The notes under the pieces were generated by a model. It did not search any database. It was given only the letters and a program-made list of their open reading frames with translations, and was not told the origin of the DNA. Positions 1 through 11,400 of a stretch of 64,000 nucleotides of DNA are shown here, piece by piece. The translations under genes and the position numbers were made by a program. Positions within the stretch are counted from its first letter, which is position 1. Every line of letters starts with the position of its first letter. The stretch is taken from contig NC_049979.1 in NCBI RefSeq assembly GCF_000003815.2, forward strand, positions 34,375,831-34,439,830. Reading direction: 5' to 3'. This DNA is from Branchiostoma floridae (taxonomy: Eukaryota > Chordata > Leptocardii > Amphioxiformes > Branchiostomatidae).

Positions 1-204
1 CGGGGCATTAACCCTTTATTCAAGAAGCTGAGAACTCAGTTTAACGATGGAAAAATGTATCTGTCGTGCTTTGAAGACAGTAGTGAACAAATAAAACATA
101 CGATGGCACTGATACAAAGAAAAATATCGAACCTATCTGCTATCTTAGACAAACTTTCCTCGACTGCTCGCTTCATCACGGAGAAATATGAGGAACGACT
201 GTGA
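1..204 (+). pseudogene. Spot14/MID1IP1-like C-terminal fragment, truncated duplicate
   Basis: Frame 1 reads a C-terminal segment ending in TEKYEERL and a TGA at 202-204. From about position 19 it matches the last ~60 residues of the full gene on the minus strand at 49692-50636, with a few substitutions (for example Asn to Asp and Tyr to Phe). Upstream of position 19 the homology stops abruptly: the residues RGINPL replace the expected DLYELYESL stretch. The similarity continues past the stop codon into the 3' UTR, so this is a DNA-level duplicate in inverted orientation. It may be a broken copy or the last exon of a gene that extends left of the window. Seen: alignment by eye of both strands. 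Family (Spot14, helical lipogenesis regulators): inferred from the better copy. Confidence 0.6.
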
Positions 205-257
205 ATGTAGAGTCAACGGTGACGTAGCGCAGAGTGAGTGTGAGAAATGATGATAAT

Positions 258-263
258 AATAAA
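258..263 (+). terminator. AATAAA polyadenylation signal of the Spot14-like fragment
   Basis: A canonical AATAAA lies 54 nt after the stop codon. The paralogue at 49692-50636 has a matching signal at the equivalent place, which supports a shared 3' UTR. Confidence 0.5.
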
Positions 264-1041
264 AACGCAAATTTTCTGATTTTTGTGTGTGTATTGTTTT
301 GGTGGATATTATCTTAAGCGGTAGCATCCCAGGCCCTTTGAAGTAACCGTGAGTATGGGGAATAAAAATGGTGTAGTCTCTAATCAAGATGACTACTCAT
401 TGCCAAAGCCCCATATAAATACGAGCCCCCTCAGTGTTCGGAATTAGACGCTTAGCTACAGTTTTTCCTACAGGTTGGGAAAAGGTGACACAGAGGACAC
501 ATTCTGCTGCAGACAAAAATGAGCACTCAGTTACAACTTTATCTCACAGCACTCTATCTTCGCAGTGATAGGCCACCCTACATCTGCTTAGTTTCTGTCC
601 ACCCTACATCTACTTGATTTTTAAAGTGATGATGTCACTGCAGTTCTAAGCTCTGATTGGTTACTGACAAAGAAGAGGAAGAAGAGGGACATATAAGCAA
701 AAACAATCTGGGAAAATAAAATAAACACCAAGCCTTTGATTTTCAAATAGTACATCGTATTTATTAAAAGAAAAACAAAACATATCATATTACTTGTATC
801 ATATAACTAGAAGTATTTTATCATGTGTAGCATTGAGATTACTATTGTATCATGAGAGCACATTGCATTTTCATCCTTTGTGGACTTCCACGAGCACTAG
901 TTAGCTGATTGACGATTGGGCCACTAGGCTCTTATGCCGCCAAGGCTGTGTCTGCACCTTCTTGACGTGACCTTTGGCTTTGCGGCATAAAAATCTGACC
1001 CATATGTTGAAAATTGTTAATCCAGCACCTTCCTCTACTGC

Positions 1042-1141
1042 NNNNNNNNNNNNNNNNNNNNNNNNNNNNNNNNNNNNNNNNNNNNNNNNNNNNNNNNNNN
1101 NNNNNNNNNNNNNNNNNNNNNNNNNNNNNNNNNNNNNNNNN
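1042..1141. other. Assembly gap of exactly 100 N
   Basis: A run of 100 N, the usual scaffold placeholder of unknown true size. Confidence 0.98.
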
Positions 1142-2875
1142 ATTTACAAAGATGCAAGTTATATAAAATTTGGAAAAAAAACTGGTCACTCAGCACCAAG
1201 TAAACAAACAACAACAAACATTTTAGTCAATATCACCTAAATGCAAACTCACCAAACACCAATGCATGACTACCGTATATTTCTTGAATAAAGTACGCAC
1301 TGTAATTGAAATATGCACCCCTGATTTGGGGCAAGTCTCAGACAGAACTGTGGGGTTGAAAGGTAAAATGGAAAAACAAAAACTCAAATAAAGTATGCAC
1401 CCATCCTCCACCAATTTTGAACAGACCTTGAACTGGATAAATTCAAGTCAATTGTGTTTTCCACATGTTATTTAGCATCCCGCTGTCGTTGTCTCTACAA
1501 ACTTGGTGATTCCCTGATGCAAAAATTACTGATAATGAACTGTTAGAACATAAAATCAGCTAGTACATCTAACTGGAAAAACCAATTGAACATGTTCGAG
1601 TCGCTAACTCCTTAGGATTGTCTGCAAATGTTACTCTAATGTGTAAATCGATTTAGACAGCTCTTTTGGTAAGACAACATCAAGACCAGACCATTGTGTA
1701 TGTTTTGCATCCTTCCTGGAAGTGTAGCCCCAACTTGCTTTAATTTAGGCTCTTTGTAATAACCTCTTATTCTTGCAATAACCTCAAACTTTGTACGTAT
1801 CCTAACTCTCGCAACAGCTCAATCTTGAAAAGTAAAAAAAGTGTGTCCTTTATTCGAGAAAATACGGTAAGTCACCACTTAAATGTAGCTTGATTATAAT
1901 ATTTGAAGTTGGAAACATTAACTGTATAACTGGGTGGGTCAACTGTAGTAATAATATTCAGTATCAAGATTAAATATGACCTTACTTTTTCCAAGTACAT
2001 GATGATATGATGTGACTAGTAGTTTATATATAAAGTTTTATATAATTATACAAATGTATTATGGGATTTTTCAAGTAAGTAAAATGAAAAAAGAAGCCGT
2101 GACTGAAAAGTTTTTATCATTATGATGAGATCTGCACCTTAGTTTTATGATAATATGCCCCTTCATGGAGTCACTTCAAAGTATGGCTCTTGGTTTAAAA
2201 AGGGCACTCACTGCATCCCACGACAAGATCCATATACTGATCCATCCACGGCAACCTTCAAACTTTAACACTTTTATTTTTGTGGTTTGTGCCTTTCCAC
2301 TGCAAATAAGTGATAATACAAAATTTGATATATCCAAATATTTTAACGACCAATGTCAACAAAATGGTTTAATCCTTGAATTCAAAACACCTCAGAAACC
2401 TCACTTATCCTCCTTCACAAAGTAAAACCACTGCAAACGTGAATAGACTTACAGTAGTACCAATCATCATCTTTATCGCCAGCATGCTAGTGTTGTACCA
2501 AGGAGGTTATATAGCTTTATTTAACATCCTTGGTTTTACACTGGTCTGTCATTGTTCTCCAATTTTTGTTTTGTTTTGTTTCTTGCACCCCTCCCATTTC
2601 CAACCTCCTCCGCAGACTTCTGGAGTGGCAGAATTTATGGGGGGGGTGTGCTTAGTGCTGATTCCCGTTTTTCAACGTAGACTAAGGTGATTTATGCTGG
2701 GAAAGGACATTCTGCTGCACCCAGAAACTCCCTTTCCCTAAGCCCATGATGAAAATCGTGAATAAGCGCGCCTCCCCAAAATCAATTTGCAACTAGTACA
2801 TGAATTTGCAACCTACTTCTGCAAGGTCTTTTCATGCCTTGCTCCCCTCCCCTCCTCTTCCTTCTTACTGTTGCG

Positions 2876-3001
2876 TCGATGTAGGTTAGACATCCAGGTA
2901 ATAAGATACGCCAAAAATAGTTACTCAAGCAACTGGATATGATTTTGACCATATGGTTTTTTCAAAACCATATCCAGTTGCTTGAGTAACTATTTTTGGC
3001 G
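2876..3001. repeat. Perfect 33-bp palindrome matching Penelope-element ends
   Basis: Left arm 2909-2941 and right arm 2969-3001 are perfect inverted repeats (33 bp each) around a 27-nt spacer. The left flank (GGTAATAAGATACGCCAAAA) and the arm itself match both ends of the Penelope-like element at 33,425-35,840. This looks like a remnant in which two element ends sit head to head. Confidence 0.75.
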
Positions 3002-3009
3002 CTTCTTAC

Positions 3010-4810
3010 TGTTGGACACCAATTAAATGTCACTCTGGGAAGTCATAGCACGGGCCCTCTCACGACATAACCTAGCCATCACAGTCTCGTTCTTTGAACA
3101 AGCATAGAAAGTTTAGGTTGGCCTGTTCGGTACCTGACTGAGTCTTTTGGTAGGCTGTGATTCCCACATGTTAGTTTACTTACCGTGAATAAAAATACAC
3201 CAAGGGTTAAAAATCCACAAGCCTATTTACCACCATGTAAATGAATATTTCTCATTCTATTGTTAGGCCACACAAAGTCAATTAGTTGGTTCTCGGATTT
3301 TTTTTACAAAGTTTTCAGATCGAAACAGGCAAACTGCACCCGTTTGTTGAAAATTGACAAAAGTAAGGATTTTATGTATGTAATAGTTACTTATGGCATT
3401 CATGAATAAAAAAAAATACTACAATGATAGATTTACCCACATTGTATAAACAAGCTTATAAAGGCACCTGGGCCAAATTGTATTGTAACTGGAAGGTATT
3501 TTTTTCATTTTCGGAAAAAATAAGAGTGGGCAATTCCGAGAATCAATTTATTAAATTGGTGAGGCCTTAAAGAGGAGATGAACATAAAACTACAAGAAGT
3601 TGACTTTAGTTAACGTTACTACAGGATATGAACTTCCATGCTAATACTTATCAGTTCATGCTAATAATTAGTACAATGTTGTACATATCTAAATCCTAGA
3701 CTCACATACTACTTATTAACCTAACCCTTATCAACTTATAAACACAAATAAAAAGAATTAGTGATACATATGTGATGCTTAGCACAAAATCATTCACATT
3801 CCAATATACAGTCTTTACAGTAGTTTCAAATAGTACCGGATAATAATGAATCGAACCAGTTAACAATTGATTACTAATCTGCATTATCCATCAAGTATTT
3901 AACTATATATTGTATGTCTATTGTATTGAGTACATGTGTCAAAAAATAAAAAGAATAAGTGATACATATGTTAGATACATATGTTAGTAACATAATCAAC
4001 TCAACTAAATTAATTTGGACTGGTTGTCACAAAAGTCAGTAATACTTCAAAACCAGTCTTTACCTATACTGTTACAATGACAGTGCTTCTGAGCATTTCC
4101 TTTTCTAACCTTTGTTGCCAAAAGCTGTCACAACTCCTGGACTTGTCCCCTGCACTGTCTTGTGGAAAGGTGCTCCCAGGGTACTGGTAACTCTAAAATA
4201 GAACATAACCATAATATGAGAGCAATTCTTTTCGTATAAATCCAGTTTACCTATTTAGGCATTGTTTAATAGTATTCTCATTTGCATACCGCAAAATAGA
4301 CATAATAGTCCTCATAGAGAAGCCAACGACATGTACTTCCTTCTTTCCGTGTTTTTTTTATGTTCACTTGTTAGGAAAGTATTTGGTACTTATTTCTTGT
4401 ATTTTGTACTTATGATTGATAACTTAGTTCAGTTAATTCAGTTTTAAGTTATGTACATGAAAATATTTGGTTTACTTTAACTCCAGTTAAAATAGATATA
4501 ACATTTGAGTATTTCATTAGTTATATAGCTAGCCTGTTGGTTTTCCTTATTTTCTTGTTCTGCTTTGTTTTTGTTTTGTTCTATCATATTTAGTTATGCA
4601 TGTAGTTTTTAATCAACAGATATTACTATGAGTCTATGACCATACGGTAAATAATCACAGTTTTGAGAAAGACCCGTAAAAACCTTATTTTCCCAGCTTT
4701 AACAGCTGACGTGTTTCCTTCATGTACAAAGAAACGAAATATCGAATGCTGACTTCTCCCTTGTCTGTGCTATGTTAGTGAGAGTATGGACAAGATTTGT
4801 GGTACATGTA
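3010..4810. other. Intergenic stretch, AT-rich, no gene seen
   Basis: No coding signal, RNA gene or clear repeat was recognised here. It lies directly 3' of the megasynthase gene and may carry part of its 3' UTR. I did not find a clear AATAAA on the minus strand close to the stop codon. Confidence 0.5.
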
Positions 4811-4813
4811 CCT

Positions 4814-5405
4814 CTAAAGTCGTGTGTCTTCATCTGAATCATCTGCAGCTGTGTTAACGAGAGTCCACAGAGCGTGCCTCCAACTCTCCTGGTCCTGGTT
4901 GGAGTTGAAGAGGAAGGTGAAGTCTCGTTGCTCGCTTATCAAATGAAGGCTAGGTTTTCCTGTTGACAGTACAAAATATAGATTTACTATAGGAAAGAAA
5001 TTGAATATGAAGGAAAGTGACTTTTGCATGGTGGACTAAAAATGGTATATGTGCAGCTGAACTTTTAGTTGTATGTGTATAAAGCATATAAGCCTTATGT
5101 AGAATATAATCTGGTTGGTATAAGCATTATCTGACATCTGTCAAAACCATATCTCTTCAGGTATAAATTTAGGAATCAGTAAATTAAATACTTATGATGC
5201 AATGCTGTATAGTTATAAGCGGTTTGTAATGACTTCCCACCTTCCACTGTGGAACTCTGGATACTGGAGATGCTGGAGACTGGAAGCTGTCTGGATTTGT
5301 TGTTGGAGCCCCACAGAAGGTTCGCGGTCGAGTTATTCTCCACCACCAGCTGGAGATGTTTCTTGTGGGACCAGCCTTTGGATGTCATCTTCCTCACCAC
5401 AGTAC
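4814..5405 (-). CDS. Megasynthase exons 5 and 6: C-terminal PH domain
   Basis: Exon 5 (5405-5241) and exon 6 (4959-4814) are joined in phase 1. They read GTVVRKMTSKGWSHKKHLQL, then LPVSSISSI, and finally LHLISEQRDFTFLF with ESWRHALWTLV before the stop. This has the shape of a pleckstrin-homology domain: alternating beta strands, a basic first loop (KGWSHKK) and a C-terminal helix with the invariant Trp. The phase with the end of exon 4 (LLQMLQKG) is exact, so the PH domain belongs to the same protein. It would tether the synthase to membranes or a partner. It could be a separate gene only if exon 4 used the alternative end at 5672, which reads into non-conserved sequence. Confidence 0.75.
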
Positions 5406-8400
5406 CTGTTCAAGTGGTCAACATGAAACCTATCAGATCCTATGACCGATTGGCATCAAAACCTGATCAGGGAATGAGTTGTGAAAAGGAAGCAACAAGA
5501 GAATTTTTGTAATACCTGTTGACGTTTTTGCTGTTAGTCATTGCTTTGTTGATGTACATTGTAGATAACATATTATTCCTTTTGACTAAGGGGTGTACTT
5601 TGAAATATTGTTATTGCTTGCATACGGTAACACTAGGTACAAAATAGTTTTGAAAATTAGACTACAAGCACCTAACATAGATTGAATACACAATTATTAT
5701 CATACATCAGGGTTATAAGTCGTTCATTTAACTTGGGGCAGAGAAAGCACATACCTTTCTGTAGCATCTGCAGGAGCCAATAGTTCAGCGCGTGTGGCTC
5801 ATCTGGACTGGAGGGTTTGATCAGCCGCCGGTGGGAGTCGGGGCTGCTGGATCCTGTTGAGGCCTCCTTGCTGTCACCATTTTTACATTCTTTTGCCAGT
5901 AGAACCATTCCTGACGCTGTCAAGGACGCCTGTCTTTCAGTTATGTAGTAGGGGGTGCCATCTTTGATGATGGTCAATGCTGGGAAGTCATCCACAACAT
6001 TATCTGATAGTTCAGGAACAGAAATGCAGAGAGTTCCTTGTCCGTTCTCGCTGCTTACAAGCACTGTGACCTTGGTGTTGTTCATCGGTTTCATCGCGAT
6101 CGTGCTCTCGTTAAAAGGGTCTGACTCTGACCCACTGGCGACCAGCCCGCCAGAGTACACCTCTAAGGTACTGTACGTACTGACGATAGTTGCATATGGG
6201 AGTGCCCGTGACAACTCACTCAATGTGCTTGATTTGGTGCTGCCTGCATCGGTAAAGATGTACTTGAGCGCCAGCTGTTTCCATCTCTTCCTCCTCGACG
6301 TACTGCTTAGCTCCTGGAGTAGTGTGTTCCAGAATCTCTGATGTACACCAGATAGCCTTGTTATCTTACACCCAGAGATACACTCCAACAGTAGAGCAGG
6401 CTTAAAGAGGAGAGCCGTTGGGATGATAACCACCGGTACCCCTTGCAGAAGAGGGCCAAAGAGCTCCAACATAGCATCTACTCGACCGGCAAGAGGAGAT
6501 TTGAGACAGCAAACGTCATTGGCCTGGTGGGGAAACTCTTGCCATGTTGATTTGAGTCGGTTTAGCAGTCCTGCATGGGTGCCCCTGACGAGCCTTGTAG
6601 GTGTGGTGGTAGTGGTCATCATCACAAAGGCGTACTTGCAAACCTGGAATGAGCAGGTTCTGTCTGTGGAGTTGTCCCTCGCTTCATCCCAGATGTGGTC
6701 AATGTTGAGTATGCAGTTATGCAGCTGAGAAGGAAATAGCTTTGTGGCAGCACTCATCTGATCTGTGATGATCGCCGCGATGTGGCTTGTTGCGGTCAGG
6801 CCAGAAATGCTGTCTTCTGTCGCGTCCAAAGGCAAGGGACACACGGCTAGACCAGCCTTCCATGTTCCAAGGAGTACTTGTGCCACGTAGTTGTTTTCTG
6901 TAATGTAAATGGCTACTACATTCTCTTTGCTGTTCTGGGAGGACTTCATGTCCGTCAGTACAGAGGCCAGATGATCAGACTGCTCATCGAGGGTTCGATA
7001 CGAGACATCAGCTCCATTGAAGGAGACGACTGCGCGAGATGCTGGTGTCCTCGCTGCTTGGAGTTGGAAATATCCATGGATGGTCTCCTCTTGCATGGTT
7101 CCTCCATTGACAAGTTCTTGGTGGTGTAGCTGATCATCGTTCATAGAATACACTGCTCCGGGCTTGCTGTTTAAGGCTGTCATTTCCACGGCACTGATGA
7201 CTTTTGAAAGACTCCATTCTGGATTCTTAAGGCATGTGGAAAGCAGAGTGAAATAGTCATTCACCATGCACTGCGCCACATCTTCATCAAACAAGGACTT
7301 TGCATATCGGAAGCTACAGCTTAAAGACTTTGTGTTGGTGTCTTGGAACAAACGGAGGACAAGGTCATCGGAATAATCATGATAATCATACTTGAGTATG
7401 GCTATCCTCTTGTCAGTGAACATTGAGTTCAGACCAGTTAGGTCATTTTGAATAACTCTATACTGCATGATGGGATCCATCGTTGGATGTTTCTCATATG
7501 ACACCAATTTCATGATCTCTTCCATTGGATAGATGCCATGTTTCTTGCATTCTTGAAGCTTTTGAAAAGACTGTAGAACTGTTTGCCGGTAGGATTGTTC
7601 CTTGTTCTTGAAAGAAACAGACAATGGTAGGGGTTGCTCACAGAGGCCATGGATGTGGGAGAATTGTGGAGCTAACATCCTCATGTCGAATGGGATTGCA
7701 ATAACAATGTCATCGTGGTTTGTGTAGATGTGTAGCAGAAGTTGATAGGTGGTAGCAATGATGCTGTACACCGTGGTGCCAATTGCCTTTGCATATTCCT
7801 GAAGGCGGTGGACCTGTTCCTTGGACAGCTCTACCTGGAGGGAGCCGCCTTCTGTGCGGGCGCTTAGCGGTCTTGGCTTGGCAAATGGGAGGTTAATGGA
7901 TGGAACAGTGGAAGGCAGGGCTGACCTCCAGAAGTTTCGGAGCTCCTTCTGGTTACGCTGAAGGTAGAAGTAGTAGTATTGTGTGAAATCATAGTACGTC
8001 AGTGTTGCCTGTGGCTTGTGGAGAGTTTTCTTCCTGGAGTGAGCCCGCATGGCTTCCCCAAAGTCCCTGAATAGTATATTGATGCTGGCTGTATCTGTTG
8101 AGATGTGGTGCAAGACAAGTCCAATCACAGCACTCCGCTTTCCAGTGGGGGCAACAATGCACCTTGTTGGATACTCCTTGTCCAACTGGAAGGGCACTTT
8201 GGTTCTCTGGTACACTGCTTCTTCAGCCTCCTTCTGTTGGTATCCACTCAGTACTTCGATGTCTACGGCACCTTCATCCTTGTAGTACCTTGCCTCGGCC
8301 CCACTTGGGTGTTGAGCGTCGCTTGACACATGGTAGGTTGACCTGAGTGTCTCATGGCGGTCCATCAGTTGTGCAAAGACGGATCGCCAGCTGTCGACAT

Positions 8401-11400
8401 CAGCAGGGATGTTTTGTGTACGAAACATGACGTATAGATTTTTGGTGTAAAATTTGGGATGTCTTATTTGGTACCGAAGATACGCTGCTGCCGGGTGAAT
8501 GGCCGGTGTAGACTTTATAGGAGACAGAACACTGGGAGCCATTGCTGAGGACGGTTTCATTTCCATGTCGACCACATTCGGTGTCTCTCGTCGACTTTTG
8601 TCTGATGATTGAATGACTACATTGTCCTCTTGGAGGACTCGCGTAAGTTTGCTGAGAACGTCTTGTCGTGATGCTGTGATGAAGAAATGCCCACCCTGCA
8701 TAATGTACTTCCTGAAAGCTGGTCTGGAAGCTAATGAATCGGACGCAACAAGCTCCCAGTTGTCAAGAAGATCTGGGGAGACAAATGGGTCGTCCTGGCC
8801 GCCAAATGCAACAACCCTGCACGGGAGTGGTTCCGGGTGCCCGCAGATGTAAGACTTGCAGATTTCAATCCCTGCCTGGAGACACGGCAACAGACGTCTC
8901 AGGTGGGCCGGGTTGTTAATAACAGCTTCTGGTAGGAAGGAGAATGCCTTAGCCTCTTCCATGACTTGCTGTGTCCCGGCGAAGGGATCAAACAACGTGG
9001 GTGATACCCTCAGTTCCTGTGGATGTGGATATGGTAGAGATGGAGCATACCATCCTCCAACAAACAGATGCGACGGACATGGCCTGCCTTTAGTGTGGAT
9101 AAAATGTGCAACCTCAAATGCTATGAGTGCACCCATACTGTGACCATAGAACGCTATCTTGTTACCCATCAGTGTCTCCAAGATTTGACTCCCAAGTGCC
9201 TCAACAATCTGCTGCAGATTGCTGATGGGAGACTCCCTTTCTCTGCTTTCCCATCCCGGCAGAGTAGCGGCTACAACCTCGATGTTGTGTTCTGAAAAAT
9301 GTTCACCCCACTGATGGAAGAGTGAGGGACCTCCACCATTTGCAGGAAAGCAGACCAGAGTAAGAATCGGGTCTTGGAGGTTACCAAAGAAATGAAGCCA
9401 CGAGTTTCCTTCAGCAGGTACTGCTGGGTTGACGGATCCAGTTTCTGTTCCCTGGCTACCAGCTAGGTTAGCCATCTTGTCATAAATGGACTCACTGAGC
9501 ACCTTGACAGTCATTTTGTCACTCAGGAGTTCCACGGATGTAACTGTCACCTCAAATTTGTCTGCTATTTCGTTGCTCATGTTCACGGACAAGAGAGAGT
9601 CCAGCCCAAGGGATACTGGACTTGTTTCGGCGGTGATAGAGGTAGTGTCTTCAATGCCAAGTTGTTGGCCCTAATAAGCAATCAGCTCTTCCTGTATGGT
9701 CCCGAGCCTTTGTCTTGGTTGTTGCAAGAACTTGTCAGAAAGGGATACTGACCCGCTGAGCACGTCATTCGGTATCAATGTTGTGAATCGAGAAAAGCAG
9801 GTGTCAGCGGCCTGTAGGTGCTGTATTGCCATTGACTTGTGGGCACTGCAGTATTTTCGAATATCGAACGTGGCAGTGATACCAAAATGGGGAAACTGAT
9901 TTTCTATCATGCATCCAAGGATTTCCAATGCATCGTGAGGCGAAATGCTTTGCAAGCCCATTCTCTCCCACATTTGGATAAGACCGGATCTCTCTGCAAA
10001 CCCAGTGCTGTTGATAACTCCAAAACTGGCGACTGTTGCAGATAGACCCTCTTGTCGTCTGGCTTCACCCAGAGCTATCAAAGAGCTGTTGGCTGCACAG
10101 TATCCGACCTGCCCTGTGTTACCAAACAGAGCAACGACGGAGGAGATGAGGACAAAGTGTCTAAGCCTTATGTGTAGCTTTTTCGTGACATCATGCAAGA
10201 TCATAGCACCAACTGCCTTTGGAAGCATGACTCTTTCCCAGTCCTCTTGTGCAGTCTGATCCATCAGTTTGTCTGCATACACTGCTGCACAGTGGAAGAT
10301 CCCCTCTATTGGTGGCATTGTGTCGCGTGCCCAAGTCAGTGCTTCCTCCACAGCGTTCTTGTCAGTAACATCCACTTTCATCACCCTGACATCGACCGAC
10401 CTTGATGACAATGCTTCTAGCTTTATTCTGGCCTCTTCATTAGGTTCACTTCTTGCAAGTACGACCAGGTGCCGTGCCCCACACTTAGCCAGCCATTCCA
10501 GTAGGGCGAGGCCGAAGCCTTTCAGACCTCCCGTGACGACGTATGTAGCTTTGTCGACAGCCTTAAACTGGTTCTGTTTGATGTCCAGACCCAGTTGCAC
10601 TTCCCTGTCATCGACAGTCACTATGTCGGGCATCTTCAATCCCTTCTGCTGTTGGTGCAATATGTGGGACAGAGAGGATAGGTCCATGCTTGTCTGTACA
10701 GATGGTTTGAGCGTGGAAAGCGAGCTGTCTGACTTGTCAAATTTTGAAAGAAGATGTCGAATGTTGTCCGCGATGCAGACAAGTGAAGATTCTCCTTGGG
10801 AACTATCGATAGGATCCACAGTGATGTATTTGATATTCTTTGGAAGTTGGTCCATCAGGATTGTTGAGCCGCCCATATTGACTAAAGTTCCATAGGCTTG
10901 TAGCTTCCTCGTAGCTTGTTGGAGGACATCTCCTGCCCTTTCTCCTTTAGGCAAGAACACAACACTTGCGTGTTTGTCAGGTATGTCTTGGTCAAGCTTC
11001 TCATATGTAGTGATCACTGCTGTCGATGTAGGTGGGCGGGGTTCTGTTGAGCAGAGAAGATGTTTTTCTATGTTTACGTTTTGAACTGTATCTGCTACAA
11101 CACAGACTTCGGCCTGCTGGTGTAGTGCCAGGGTGGCATAAGACACTGCCTCTTTGTTATCATCGTCAGGTAGGAAAACAACCGCTCTATCTTCTTTACA
11201 CACTGTCTGAATCTTCTGGAAGAAAGAGAATGCTGGCATGAAGTCTTTGACTAGTGCAACAGCATCGCTCCAGGAGAGGGCATCCGGCAAGGGCACTAGG
11301 TTTCTCATTTGTATGTTCATGTGAGGACCGATGCAGCCCACGACGACTCCCATCACCCTGGACCCGTCCTGTACCATCATATCTGTGGGTGGGTGATGCA

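Larger units (their letters stand above)
205..2905. other. Intergenic stretch without a recognisable gene
   Basis: Up to about 560 it is homologous, in inverted orientation, to 48,820-49,690 (3' flank of the Spot14-like gene). The block 488-535 mirrors 48,825-48,890. A TATA-like string (CATATAAATACG, 411-422) is visible with no gene behind it. The rest is AT-rich with only short open frames. Nothing else recognised. Confidence 0.6.

Noticed and set aside
2147-2690. Two overlapping plus-strand frames of 92 and 104 residues
   Set aside because: No recognisable domain, no splice or promoter context, and composition like the surrounding intergenic DNA.
5672-5754. Alternative C-terminus of the megasynthase after LLQMLQKG
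   Set aside because: A strong donor (AAAG|GTATGT) and phase-matched PH exons downstream explain the sequence better than read-through into the intron.
10269-10895. 208-residue plus-strand open frame
   Set aside because: It is antisense to the ketoreductase region of the megasynthase, which has strong motifs on the minus strand. Same for 5,955-6,341.
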